A stretch of DNA of 64,000 nt, taken from NCBI GenBank assembly GCA_021771635.1, contig JAETOQ010000001.1, positions 62,001 to 126,000 on the forward strand. The letters run 5' to 3'. Origin of the DNA: Oscillospiraceae bacterium. Lineage in GTDB: Bacteria > Bacillota > Clostridia > Oscillospirales > Oscillospiraceae. Both the position numbers and the translations under genes were made by a program. The notes under the pieces are model-generated. The model made no database searches and had not been told where the DNA came from. It saw only the letters and a list, made by a program, of their open reading frames with translations. This document shows, piece after piece, positions 15,920 through 23,621 of the stretch (positions within the stretch are counted from its first letter, which is position 1; the number at the start of each line of letters is the position of its first letter).

Positions 15920-16708
15920 TTACTCTCCTTCAACGTAATAGTGGATGACTTCCCGGTGGGAAGCGGATTTTTCAACGGTCAGTTCCGGGAACCGGCCGGA
16001 TAGATACGAGACGAGCTTTGCGCAGATGGGGTCCTCCGTGGGGAAATGGCCCGCGTCGATGAGGTTGATGCCCTTCCCCTTCGCGTCCAGGAACTGGTGG
16101 TAGCTCAGGTCCGCGGTGACGAAGGTGTCGCACCCGGCGGCGATGGCGGCGTCCTCAAACTCGCCGCAGGCGCCGCCGCCCACAGCCACCTGATGGACAG
16201 GCCGGCCGGCGTCGGCGTAGCGCACGCCGCTGCATTGCAGGGCCTGACAGACGAAGCGGACAAAATCCGGCAGCGCCATGGACTCCGCCAGCAGGCCGCA
16301 CCGGCCCACCTGGTTGTCCGTAAAAGGCCCAGGGTCGACAAGCTTCAGCGTCTCCGCCAAAACGTCGTTGACACCTCCCTCAGCGGCGTCCAGATTGGTG
16401 TGCATGCAGATGGCGGACACGCCGCTGCGCAGCAGCTTCAGCAGCAGATGGCCCTGGGGCGTGTCGTCCCGGATGCTCTGCACCGGCAGCCACCGGCAGT
16501 TCATCACGGGATGGTGGGCCACGATCAGCTCACAGCCTTTGGCAATGGCCTCGTCTGCCACATCTTCAGTGATATCCAGAGCCACCAAAACCCGGGAGAC
16601 GGGCCAATCGGCATCCCCCAGCAGATGGCCCACATTGTCCCACTCCATGGCGAGCTCCCGGGGAGCCACGTCAAACAGGGCCTGTTCAATTTCACGGACA
16701 GTTGGCAT
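15920..16708 (-). CDS. Nif3-like dinuclear metal centre protein
   Basis: A 262-aa Nif3/YqfO family protein, in the short form lacking the inserted CutA-like domain of the longest members. Visible metal-ligand regions are ELIVAHHPVMN (His pair) and MHTNLDAAEGG (His/Asp), with C-terminal DAGHFPTEDPICAKL. Relatives form toroidal hexamers; some have been linked to GTP cyclohydrolase-like activity but the role is not settled. The gene overlaps trmK by 17 bp, the classic trmK-yqfO pairing of Firmicutes. Confidence 0.92.
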   Translation of the reverse strand: MPTVREIEQALFDVAPRELAMEWDNVGHLLGDADWPVSRVLVALDITEDVADEAIAKGCELIVAHHPVMNCRWLPVQSIRDDTPQGHLLLKLLRSGVSAICMHTNLDAAEGGVNDVLAETLKLVDPGPFTDNQVGRCGLLAESMALPDFVRFVCQALQCSGVRYADAGRPVHQVAVGGGACGEFEDAAIAAGCDTFVTADLSYHQFLDAKGKGINLIDAGHFPTEDPICAKLVSYLSGRFPELTVEKSASHREVIHYYVEGE

Positions 16709-17396
16709 GGCGCCACTCCTCTCGCATGGCCAGCAGCGCTGTGAGAATGTCCCGCAGCCCGTCGGCCTTTTGCCGGTCCGCAGGCTCCGCCGAGCGGTTC
16801 AGGCCCGCCACGGCCCCTTGCAGCCGGATGATCTTCTCAATGATGTAACGGTCCCCCAGCGGGTCGCGGAGCAGCTTTGCCCCGCCCCAGAGCTGACCTA
16901 AGGAGAGTGTCATCTCCCCCGATCCGGCCTCCATCACGGGATAGATGGTGCCCCGGTCACAGGCCAGCGCCTCCCGGGTGATGGCATAGCCGTGGTCCAT
17001 CAGGAACCGCCGCAGCTCCTCCGCCCTGGTCTGGGGCTGGAGCAGCAGGGTATGGCGCCCGTCCGCCGTCCAGGGCGCGGCGGCCAGGATGGCGGCGATG
17101 TTCTCCCCGCCCATGCCGGCGATGACGATGGTGTCCGCCTCGTCGGGCCGGATGAAGGCCAGACCGTCTCCCAGGCGGAAGTCGATGCCCTCCGCCCCGT
17201 AGGTCCGGCCAGTCGCCCTGGCCCGTTCCAGGGGGCCCTTCCGCAGGTCGCTGGCAATGGCAGAGGCCACACGGCCGTGAAGCGTCAGCCACACGGGCAG
17301 ATAGGCGTGGTCCGTGCCAACATCAGCGAGCTTGGCGCCGGGAGGCACCCAGCCGGCGATGAGGGCCAGCCTGGGACTCAGTTCCAGTTGTTTCAT
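16692..17396 (-). CDS. trmK: tRNA (adenine22-N1)-methyltransferase
   Basis: A 234-aa class I SAM-dependent methyltransferase methylating A22 of tRNA. The N-terminus (LSPRLALIAGWVPPGAKLADVGTDHAYLPVWL) supplies SAM motif I (ADVGTDHAYLP), and IVIAGMGGENIAAIL is motif IV. The Rossmann fold is followed by a helical C-terminal domain. It overlaps the Nif3-like gene, as in Bacillus yqfN-yqfO. This operon is in its usual place downstream of sigma-factor genes. Confidence 0.93.
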   Translation of the reverse strand: MKQLELSPRLALIAGWVPPGAKLADVGTDHAYLPVWLTLHGRVASAIASDLRKGPLERARATGRTYGAEGIDFRLGDGLAFIRPDEADTIVIAGMGGENIAAILAAAPWTADGRHTLLLQPQTRAEELRRFLMDHGYAITREALACDRGTIYPVMEAGSGEMTLSLGQLWGGAKLLRDPLGDRYIIEKIIRLQGAVAGLNRSAEPADRQKADGLRDILTALLAMREEWRHANCP

Positions 17397-17452
17397 GCTT
17401 CCTCCGTGGAAGGACGCATACGGTTGCCCGTATGCGTCCTGTCGGTCCTCTC

Positions 17453-17659
17453 TTACTGGGCCTTGTTGGCTTCCTCATTCACCAGGGCCAGCAGCTTTTC
17501 CACATCCACGCCGTGGACCATGCAGGCCTCTTCCACCGTCTCGCCCCGGGAAGAGGGGCAGCCCAGGCAGTGCATGCCGATGGACAGGAAGATGGGAGCG
17601 GTGTGGGGGGCAATGTCCAGAATATCACCAATGATGGTGTCTTTGGTAATTTCGATCAT
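17453..17659 (-). CDS. DUF1858 small Cys-containing protein
   Basis: A 68-aa protein MIEITKDTIIGDILDIAP... with the DUF1858 core IGMHCLGCPSSRGETVEEAC, which has a CxxC pair. Members occur alone or fused to hybrid-cluster/redox proteins, and a metal or redox role is suspected but unproven. The ATG at 17659 is preferred over the track start because it lies properly after GGAGGAAC and fits the family start. It has its own promoter and is followed closely by trmK. Confidence 0.88.
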   Translation of the reverse strand: MIEITKDTIIGDILDIAPHTAPIFLSIGMHCLGCPSSRGETVEEACMVHGVDVEKLLALVNEEANKAQ

Positions 17660-17710
17660 GGGAAAGTTCCTCCATTCCAAATTTCAACGGGAAATAACCG
17701 TGTCGCGGGT

Positions 17711-17739
17711 ATTATACTCTATTATGGGCGCGAATTCAA
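17711..17739 (-). promoter_or_regulatory. Sigma-A promoter of the DUF1858 gene
   Basis: TTGAAT (17734-17739), 17 bp, TATAAT (17711-17716) on the minus strand. Confidence 0.8.
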
Positions 17740-17864
17740 TAGAAAATCCGAGAAAACCGTGGATTTTGCGAAAAGTCGGCGCAGAGATCCGGCCCTGCCG
17801 TGATGGGGCCGGGATTCCCCGGCCTGTCCACAGAACGCGTCCCTCTCTATTCATGCCAGCAGTC

Positions 17865-17900
17865 CAAAAAAGCGGCGCCCGCTCTCACGGACGCCGTTTT
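17865..17900 (-). terminator. Terminator after the zinc-ribbon gene
   Basis: GGCGTCCG/CGGGCGCC stem with a TGAGAG loop followed by GCTTTTTT on the minus strand. Confidence 0.85.
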
Positions 17901-17931
17901 TCTGCAAGAAACAAAAGCTGTATACAGTTTG

Positions 17932-18210
17932 TTATCTCTGCTCGCGCATCTTGGCGAAGCACTCGCTGCAATACACGGGACGGTCAGACTTGGGCTCGAA
18001 GGGAACCTTGGCCTCGCCGCCGCAGGAAGCGCAGACAGCGGTGAAGTACTCGCGAGGGCCGCGGGCGGCGTTCTTGCGGGCGTCACGGCAAGCCTTGCAG
18101 CGCTGAGGCTCGTTCTGGAAGCCGCGCTCGGCGTAAAACTCCTGCTCACCGGCGGTAAACACGAACTCCTGGCCGCACTCTTTGCACACTAAAGTCTTGT
18201 CTTCGTACAT
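17932..18210 (-). CDS. Zinc-ribbon domain protein (YbbP/zf-trcl type)
   Basis: A 92-aa protein with two zinc-ribbon halves: KECGQEFVFTAGEQEFYAERGF with ...RCKACR (CxxC...CxxC, residues 9-48), then CASCGGEAKVPF...PVYCSECF (residues 62-88). The first part matches a widespread family of probable zinc-binding proteins of unknown function; the second is an added CxxCx ribbon. The start at 18210 (MYEDKTLVCKECG) has a GAGAGGG site; the track ORF extends into sigH. Four CxxC pairs suggest two bound zinc ions. Confidence 0.88.
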   Translation of the reverse strand: MYEDKTLVCKECGQEFVFTAGEQEFYAERGFQNEPQRCKACRDARKNAARGPREYFTAVCASCGGEAKVPFEPKSDRPVYCSECFAKMREQR

Positions 18211-18248
18211 GATTTTACCCTCTCTTTGAAAAGAAAAATATATTGCGT

Positions 18249-18863
18249 TCAGCTTTTGCTGAGATCGCCGGAAAGTAACTGCTGTGCCACCTTGCGTCGA
18301 ATGCGCTGCACAGCGTTGTCCACGGACTTTGGGGGCTTGCCTACCGTTTCGGCAATTTCCCTGCATGAAAGGCCGTCTAAATAGTACCCCAAAATCTTCG
18401 CTTCAAATTCGGACAACTGTTTCCGGACACCGGATAAGAGGGCTGCCGTGTGCTCCCTGTCGATCAAAAAATCTTCAGGGTTTCGCTGCGCCAAGTTATT
18501 GGGACCAGAGGTGTAGGAATTACTGTCAAATTCGGGAGTATCCAGAGAAACCGACTGGTTAAGCGCCTTGTGCTTCTCCCGCGCCGCGGCGCGGAGAACG
18601 GAATACAGCCGGTTACGAATGCAGATTTCCGCAAAGGTCCGGAACGACGCCTCTTTCACAGCGTCATACTCGCGGACCGCCTTGATGAGCCCCACCATCC
18701 CCTCCTGGATCAGATCCTCGCTGTCGCCGCCCACCAGAAAGAAGGGCCGCGCGCAGGTGCGGACGAACCGGATATACCGGGTGACCAGCGCCTCCTCCGC
18801 CATGCGGTTTCCGGCGGCTGCCAGAAGGCACAGGTCCTCGTCCCGCATCTGTTCCAGGGACAT
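18249..18863 (-). CDS. sigH: RNA polymerase sigma-H factor
   Basis: A 204-aa sigma-70 family factor most like sporulation/transition-state SigH. Region 2 reads PFFLVGGDSEDLIQEGMVGLIKAVREYD and region 4 LSCREIAETVGKPPKSVDNAVQRIRRKV, the latter highly characteristic of SigH. SigH directs early sporulation genes such as spo0A. The ATG at 18863 (MSLEQMRDEDL) is chosen because the promoter places the RNA start near 18889, leaving no leader for the track ATG at 18890. It precedes the zinc-ribbon gene. Confidence 0.9.
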   Translation of the reverse strand: MSLEQMRDEDLCLLAAAGNRMAEEALVTRYIRFVRTCARPFFLVGGDSEDLIQEGMVGLIKAVREYDAVKEASFRTFAEICIRNRLYSVLRAAAREKHKALNQSVSLDTPEFDSNSYTSGPNNLAQRNPEDFLIDREHTAALLSGVRKQLSEFEAKILGYYLDGLSCREIAETVGKPPKSVDNAVQRIRRKVAQQLLSGDLSKS

Positions 18864-18895
18864 GATTTGGTTCTCACAAGATTTGTTCATATGGT

Positions 18896-18925
18896 ATTAT
18901 ACCTGTCTACTCTATCAAATGTCAA
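18896..18925 (-). promoter_or_regulatory. Sigma-A promoter of sigH
   Basis: TTGACA (18920-18925), 18 bp, TATAAT (18896-18901) on the minus strand, between the glmM terminator and sigH. Confidence 0.85.
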
Positions 18926-18946
18926 GTAAATGTTAAAAATTCACGG

Positions 18947-18974
18947 AAAAAATCCTCAGAATTTTAAGGATTTT
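18947..18974 (-). terminator. Terminator overlapping the end of glmM
   Basis: AAAATCCT pairs with AGGATTTT across the glmM stop codon, with six T residues after it on the minus strand. Confidence 0.7.
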
Positions 18975-20311
18975 ATAAAATCTGCCAGACGGCCCGCCAC
19001 GGCTTCCGCGATCCCGGTGGTCTTAGCCTCCACCATGACGCGGATCAGCGCCTCGGTGCCGGAGGCCCGGACCAGCACCCGGCCCGCGCCCGCCAGGGCG
19101 TCCTCCTCCCGCTTCACGGCCTCCGCCAGCTCCGCCGACGCCATGATCTTCTCCTTCACGCCGCCGCTGTGGGGCACCTCCACGTTGATCAGGACCTGGG
19201 GATACGCGGCACAGATGGACGCCAGCTCGCTGGCCCTCTTCCCGGACCGGGCCAGGACCTGGAGGAACTGGAGGGCCGTCACCTCGCCGTCGCCGGTGGT
19301 CTCCAGGGCGGTGAAGATGGTGTGGCCGGACTGCTCGCCGCCGATGCGGAAGTCATGGCGCAGCATCTCCTCCAGCACGTTCCGGTCGCCCACGGCGGTG
19401 CAGATCAGGTCGATGCCGTTGTTCCGGCAGAACTCGTGGAGGCCCAGATTGCTCATGACCGTCGCCACGATGGTGTTGCCGTTCAGCGCTCCCCGGCGCT
19501 TCATGTCCAGGGCGCAGACAGCCATCACCTTGTCGCCGTCGATCATATTTCCCCGCTCATCCACCAGCAGACAGCGGTCCGCGTCGCCGTCAAAGGCCAC
19601 GCCGATGTCATAGCCGCCCTTCACCACCATGGCGGACAGATCCTCCATGTGGGTGGAGCCGCAGCGGTTATTGATGTTCACACCGTCCGGCTCCCGGTGG
19701 AGGAAGTCCGTCCGGGCCTTGAAGCGGCCGAACAGCTCCGGCGCGGTGGCGCTGGCGGCGCCGTTAGCGCAGTCCACCAGGATCTTCAGCCCCGCCAGAT
19801 CGGTTTCCACCGTGGAGGCCACGAAGTCGATATACTCCCGCTTCAGCTGGCGCATGCCGTGGTGGCGCAGGCCGATCTCGCCCCGGGTGCGGTGCTTCAT
19901 AGGCTCGCCGGAGAGGATCCTCTCCTCGATGCGGGCCTCCACCTCGTCGGAGAGCTTGTAGCCCTGGCCGCTGAAGACCTTGATGCCGTTGTGCTCATAG
20001 GGGTTGTGGCTGGCGGAGATGACGATGCCGGCGTCGGCCCGCTCCCGCCGGGCCAGATACGCCACGGCGGGGGTGGGGATGGTGCCCACCGGCTTCACGT
20101 CGCCGCCCATGTCGCAGATGCCCGCGATCAGGGCGGATTCCAGCATGTCGGAGGAGATGCGGGTGTCCTTGCCGATGACCACGGTGGGACGGCTCCCCTT
20201 CTCCTCCATCAAAACAGCGCCCACGGCCTGCCCCACGCGGAAGGCCATGTCGGCGGTCAAGTTCTCCCCCACCACGCCGCGAATGCCGTCGGTTCCAAAT
20301 AATTTACCCAT
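18956..20311 (-). CDS. glmM: Phosphoglucosamine mutase
   Basis: GlmM (451 aa) converts glucosamine-6-phosphate to glucosamine-1-phosphate on the route to UDP-GlcNAc for peptidoglycan. It starts MGKLFGTDGIRGVVGENLTAD; the phosphoserine loop is VISASHNPYEHNGIK (Ser near residue 100), the metal loop DGDADRCLLVDE, the sugar loop GGEQSGH and the phosphate-binding end RASGTEALIRVM. The length is normal. No other glm gene is adjacent. Confidence 0.97.
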   Translation of the reverse strand: MGKLFGTDGIRGVVGENLTADMAFRVGQAVGAVLMEEKGSRPTVVIGKDTRISSDMLESALIAGICDMGGDVKPVGTIPTPAVAYLARRERADAGIVISASHNPYEHNGIKVFSGQGYKLSDEVEARIEERILSGEPMKHRTRGEIGLRHHGMRQLKREYIDFVASTVETDLAGLKILVDCANGAASATAPELFGRFKARTDFLHREPDGVNINNRCGSTHMEDLSAMVVKGGYDIGVAFDGDADRCLLVDERGNMIDGDKVMAVCALDMKRRGALNGNTIVATVMSNLGLHEFCRNNGIDLICTAVGDRNVLEEMLRHDFRIGGEQSGHTIFTALETTGDGEVTALQFLQVLARSGKRASELASICAAYPQVLINVEVPHSGGVKEKIMASAELAEAVKREEDALAGAGRVLVRASGTEALIRVMVEAKTTGIAEAVAGRLADFIKSLKF

Positions 20312-20347
20312 AATCCATTACCTCGTTTGCTTCAAAACTCTGATGCG

Positions 20348-20414
20348 CCCCCGTTTTCTTTTCGGCAAGACGAAAAGAAAACGGGGGTTCATTCCCAGCA
20401 CGGCAAAGCCGTGC
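20348..20414. repeat. Hairpin repeat family R3, copy a
   Basis: A long stem CCCCCGTTTTCTTTTCG/CGAAAAGAAAACGGGGG, then GTTCATTCCC, then a second hairpin GCACGGC-AAA-GCCGTGC. Two further copies (53,913-53,977 and, inverted, 53,382-53,449) share the layout while their second hairpins differ by compensating changes. It lies 3' of the XRE gene. Confidence 0.75.
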
Positions 20415-20443
20415 AATCTCTCTCCGCCCGCAGGCGCCTCTCC

Positions 20444-20650
20444 TCACCGCTCTTCCGAGCGTCCCGCCAGATAGTCCAACGACACGCCGAAGTGGTCGGC
20501 GATGGCAATAAACGTATCTAAACTAGGCCGGTGTTCTCCGGATTCCAAATACTGATACGGCCGCTCACCGATTCCAATAGCTGTGGCGACCTGCTTTTGC
20601 GTCTCGCCCGATTCTTTGCGGAGTTCCCGCAATCTTTCCTTAAGTTCCAT
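20444..20650 (-). CDS. XRE-family repressor, module copy 1
   Basis: A 68-aa single-domain helix-turn-helix protein (MELKERLRELRKESGETQKQVATAIGIG...) ending in HFGVSLDYLAGRSEER. It is the short Cro/CI type, DNA-binding only, likely dimeric. It is divergent from a 68-aa small protein gene, and the shared 83-bp interval holds two ACGCT-N6-AGCGT palindromes. It is clearly paralogous to the 54.0-kb copy, with the same C-terminal GVSLDYLAGRS block. Autorepression is inferred from operator placement. Confidence 0.9.
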   Translation of the reverse strand: MELKERLRELRKESGETQKQVATAIGIGERPYQYLESGEHRPSLDTFIAIADHFGVSLDYLAGRSEER

Positions 20651-20662
20651 TGGTCCATCCTC

Positions 20663-20715
20663 TTGACACGCTCAATAAAGCGTGGTATCATCATTATACA
20701 CGCTTCAAAGAGCGT
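20663..20715 (+). promoter_or_regulatory. Module-1 promoter with two ACGCT-N6-AGCGT operators
   Basis: Promoter TTGACA (20663-20668), 17 bp, TATCAT (20686-20691). Operator O1 (20668-20683) fills the promoter spacer and O2 (20700-20715) lies just after the -10, with centres 32 bp apart. O2 also sits in the spacer of a weak minus-strand promoter (TATAAT at 20694-20699) for the repressor gene. Confidence 0.8.
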
Positions 20716-20733
20716 TTGAAAGGAGTTCTTTAT

Positions 20734-20940
20734 ATGTCAGATTTTATGAAATGGCTGTATGTCCAATACATCCGCCCACAGCTGGACAATGCCCCGCCGG
20801 ACGAATACGAGATGTGGCTCTCCCTGCTGGACGGCAATCTGACCAGCGACATGCGCCGGGATTACGAAAAGTGCCGGGAGTTCACCGCCATCCACGCCTT
20901 CCTGCTGGGCCTGCGCACGGGCCGGGGCCTGCCGCGGTGA
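20734..20940 (+). CDS. Small MSDFMKWLY protein, module copy 1
   Basis: A 68-aa protein with ribosome-binding site AAAGGAG 8-9 nt before the ATG. It starts MSDFMKWLYVQYIRPQLD and ends FTAIHAFLLGLRTGRGLPR. No signal peptide or membrane helix is evident; the C-terminal segment is an amphipathic helix. I do not recognise the function. It recalls small Firmicutes DUF proteins with an LYxxxIxP start and a helical GxRxG end, but that link is unverified. It is paralogous to the 54,306-54,557 gene and expressed divergently from its XRE partner. Confidence 0.85.
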   Translation: MSDFMKWLYVQYIRPQLDNAPPDEYEMWLSLLDGNLTSDMRRDYEKCREFTAIHAFLLGLRTGRGLPR

Positions 20941-20943
20941 CGC

Positions 20944-22005
20944 TCACAGCGTCAGCTGGTCCATGGGGTTCTCCGGCATGGCGCCGCCTGGGATCGGCTT
21001 GTGGAGGTGCTGGTACGCCTTCTGCGTCACGCACCGGCCCCGGGGCGTCCGTGTCAGGAAGCCCAGCTGCATCAGGTACGGCTCGTACACGTCCTCCAGC
21101 GTCACGGCCTCCTCGCCGATGGTGGCGGCCAGCGTCTCCAGGCCCACAGGGCCGCCGTTGTAGTTGTCGATGATGGCCCCCAGCATCCGGCGGTCCACCG
21201 GGTCCAGGCCCAGATAGTCGATCTCCAGGGCGCACAGGGCCTGGTCCGCTACCTCCTTGGTAATAACGCCGTCGGCCTTCACCTGGGCAAAGTCCCGGAC
21301 GCGGCGGAGCATCCGGTTGGCGATGCGGGGCGTGCCCCGGCTCCGGCGGGCGATCTCATAGGCGCCCTCGTCCACGATGTCCACGTTCAGAATGCCGGCG
21401 GACCGGGTGACGATGGTCGCCAGCTCCTCCGGGGTGTACAGCTCCAGCCGCAGCGTCACGCCGAAGCGGTCCCGCAGGGGCGCGGACAGCTGCCCCGCCC
21501 GGGTGGTGGCGCCGATGAGGGTGAACCGGGGCAGGTCCAGCCGGATGGAGTTGGCGGACGGCCCCTTGCCCACGATGATGTCCAGGGCGTAGTCCTCCAT
21601 GGCGGGGTACAAAATCTCCTCCACGGAGCGGTTCAGCCGGTGGATCTCGTCCACAAAGAGGATGTCCCCCTCGCTGAGGTTGGTCAAAAGCGCCGCCAGG
21701 TCGCCGGGCTTTTCAATGGCGGGGCCGGAGGTGATGCGGATGTTGACGCCCATCTCCTGGGCGATGATGCCCGCCAGGGTAGTCTTGCCCAGGCCTGGGG
21801 GGCCGTGGAGCAGCACGTGGTCCAGGGACTCCTCCCGCTTCCGGGCGGCCTGGATGAAGATGGAGAGGTTCTCCTTGGCCTTCTCCTGTCCGATGTACTC
21901 CTTTAAGGTCCTGGGGCGCAGGGAGACCTCGCCGCTGTCCTCCTCCAGAAAGGTCTTGGCGACGATGGGCTCCTCATAGATGTCGTTTCCAAAATCGATG
22001 CTCAT
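20944..22005 (-). CDS. ruvB: Holliday junction branch-migration ATPase RuvB
   Basis: RuvB (353 aa) is the hexameric AAA+ motor that, with RuvA, drives branch migration of Holliday junctions. Walker [14 protein letters not shown], Walker [11 protein letters not shown], sensor LIGATTRAG and the C-terminal winged helix ([17 protein letters not shown]) are all present. It ends 3 bp from the convergent small-protein stop, so the two units meet without a visible terminator. It follows ruvA by 12 bp. Confidence 0.97.
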   Translation of the reverse strand: MSIDFGNDIYEEPIVAKTFLEEDSGEVSLRPRTLKEYIGQEKAKENLSIFIQAARKREESLDHVLLHGPPGLGKTTLAGIIAQEMGVNIRITSGPAIEKPGDLAALLTNLSEGDILFVDEIHRLNRSVEEILYPAMEDYALDIIVGKGPSANSIRLDLPRFTLIGATTRAGQLSAPLRDRFGVTLRLELYTPEELATIVTRSAGILNVDIVDEGAYEIARRSRGTPRIANRMLRRVRDFAQVKADGVITKEVADQALCALEIDYLGLDPVDRRMLGAIIDNYNGGPVGLETLAATIGEEAVTLEDVYEPYLMQLGFLTRTPRGRCVTQKAYQHLHKPIPGGAMPENPMDQLTL

Positions 22006-22017
22006 GGGTTCACTTCC

Positions 22018-22626
22018 TTATGGTTTCACCATCTTCTTCAGGCTCTGGCGGATGATCTCCTCCAGAGGCAGGTTTTCCACGTCCACGCCCTTGAGGGCCA
22101 TGGAGACCTCCTGGCTGGAATAGCCCAGCACCGCCAGGGCCTGGGCGGCCTCTGTGGCCTTATTTGTAAAGGCAGGCACATTCACAGATGCCCCGCCGGA
22201 GAAATCCAGTCCGGTGGCGGCGCTCTCCCGAGCCATCTTGTCCTTCAGCTCCAGGATGATGCGCTGGGCGATCTTCTTGCCGATGCCCGGCGCCGCCGTC
22301 AATGTCTTGGTGTCCTCCGTCACGATGGCCATGGCCAGGCCCTCCGGCGTGGAGGAGGACAGGATCGCCAGCGCCGCCTTGGGGCCGACGCCGGACACGC
22401 CCAGCAGCAGCTTGAAGCTGTTCAGCTCGTTCTGGCTGGCGAAGCCGTATAGCTCAAACACGTCCTCTCCCACGTTCAAATAGGTATAGAGTCTCCCCCG
22501 CTGGCCCTTTTTCAGGCTGGACAGGGTGTTGTTGGTGGTTTTGCAGGCGTAGCCCACGCCGCCGCAGTCGATGACCGCCAGATACGGCAGGATCTCGGCC
22601 ACTGTGCCGTCGAGATAGTAGAACAA
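22018..22626 (-). CDS. ruvA: Holliday junction-binding protein RuvA (TTG start)
   Basis: RuvA (202 aa) binds four-way junctions as a tetramer. Helix-hairpin-helix motifs LLGVSGVGPKAALAIL and LTAAPGIGKKIAQRII are clear, with a C-terminal RuvB-binding domain (AAQALAVLGYSSQEV). The family start (M)FYYLDGTVAEI corresponds to TTG at 22624-22626, with GGAGGT 6 nt upstream; the track's longer start lies inside the inverted-repeat element between ruvC and ruvA. Confidence 0.95.
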   Translation of the reverse strand: MFYYLDGTVAEILPYLAVIDCGGVGYACKTTNNTLSSLKKGQRGRLYTYLNVGEDVFELYGFASQNELNSFKLLLGVSGVGPKAALAILSSSTPEGLAMAIVTEDTKTLTAAPGIGKKIAQRIILELKDKMARESAATGLDFSGGASVNVPAFTNKATEAAQALAVLGYSSQEVSMALKGVDVENLPLEEIIRQSLKKMVKP

Positions 22627-22642
22627 GGCAATACCTCCCAAA

Positions 22643-22787
22643 TAATTGACAATGGACAATTGATAATTGACAATGAATGCACACTAGACATACGTGCTTC
22701 TCTTGGGCGCGGCCATTTCCGGGAGGTTCTCCATAACAACGGGACCACCGGCGCCGGATAAGCGCCATAATTGTCCATTGTCAATTA
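22643..22787. mobile_element. R5 element with 19-bp terminal inverted repeats between ruvC and ruvA
   Basis: TAATTGACAATGGACAATT at 22643-22661 recurs as its exact reverse complement at 22769-22787, bounding 145 bp with no coding potential. The right repeat supplies the TAA stop codon of ruvC. A related 20-bp half-site stands alone at 30942-30961. This is consistent with a small non-autonomous element tolerated inside the operon. Confidence 0.65.
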
Positions 22788-23294
22788 AATCGTTTCTTTT
22801 ACGTTCCCCATCTGCGGCAGGCGCGAGGTGAAGCTTCTGGCATGACAGAGGGCCAGCGCCAGGGCGTCCGCCGCGTCATCGGGCCGGGGGACGGCCTTCA
22901 GCTTCAGCAGCCGCTTCGTCATGTCCATCACCTGCCGCTTTTCCGCCTTGCCGTAGCCTGTCACCGCCAGCTTCACCTGAGAGGGCGTGTACTCATGGAG
23001 GGGAATGCCGCACTTCTCCGCGGCGCAGAGGATCACGCCCCGCCCGTGGGCCACGGCGATGCCGGTGGTGATGTTGGTGTTGAAGAACAGCTCTTCGATG
23101 GAGATCACGTCCGGCTTCAGCTGGCCGATCAGGTCCTCCATGTCGCGGCTGATCTGATACAGCCGCCGGCTGAGGGGCAGCCCCGCCGGGGTGGTGATGG
23201 CCCCGTAGGTCACCATATGGACTTGCCCCCGGTCCGCCTCCACCAGGCCGAAGCCGATGGTGGCAAAGCCGGGGTCGATGCCTAAGATGCGCAT
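22785..23294 (-). CDS. ruvC: Holliday junction resolvase RuvC
   Basis: RuvC (169 aa) nicks Holliday junctions symmetrically. Its catalytic acids are visible: Asp in MRILGIDPG, Glu in SIEELFFNTN, and the Asp pair in PRPDDAADALALALCHA. The ATG at 23294 gives the standard family N-terminus; the longer track ORF does not. The last codon and stop come from the inserted R5 repeat (…KETI-stop), so the native C-terminus was probably altered by a few residues. It heads ruvC-ruvA-ruvB. Confidence 0.96.
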   Translation of the reverse strand: MRILGIDPGFATIGFGLVEADRGQVHMVTYGAITTPAGLPLSRRLYQISRDMEDLIGQLKPDVISIEELFFNTNITTGIAVAHGRGVILCAAEKCGIPLHEYTPSQVKLAVTGYGKAEKRQVMDMTKRLLKLKAVPRPDDAADALALALCHARSFTSRLPQMGNVKETI

Positions 23295-23370
23295 GGCGGC
23301 TCCTCTCTGATTTGCATTCTTTGCATTCTTAGTTAGTATAGCAAATTTCGCGGCAATACGCAACCGAAAA

Positions 23371-23593
23371 AACGAGCGCCCGAACGGGCGCTCGTTCAGC
23401 TTGTCGAAAAAGTCTTTTCGGCAAGCTGCTTAAGATTTCAGAACTTTAAAAAAGTTCTGAAATCTATTGAATCTATTGATTTGAATGGCGCAGGGCACCC
23501 TTCCTGGGTTCCCCGCGCACACCCCTCCTTCCCGTTTTCTTACTCTGCCGGGTTTATTGACAGTCAGAACGAGCGCCCGACCGGGCGCTCGTT
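23371..23593 (-). mobile_element. Terminator-splitting element R1, copy A
   Basis: A 171-bp element (23397-23567) is flanked by 26-bp direct copies of a terminator hairpin (AACGAGCGCCCG...CGGGCGCTCGTT, one loop mismatch). Only the distal copy (23371-23396) keeps the T-run that follows on the minus strand. Imperfect terminal inverted repeats start CAGCTTGTCG; inside are a GTCGAAAAA/TTTTCGGC hairpin, an AGATTTCAGAACTTT/AAAGTTCTGAAATCT hairpin and a GC-rich hairpin. It follows the DUF4179 gene. Confidence 0.85.
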
Positions 23594-23621
23594 CCCTAAT
23601 ATACACGACCGCTGAACGCCG

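Noticed and set aside
23371-23593. CRISPR-like arrangement of repeated hairpins in R1
   Set aside because: Only two direct repeats per site, differing between sites, with a conserved element between them rather than variable spacers, and no cas genes.
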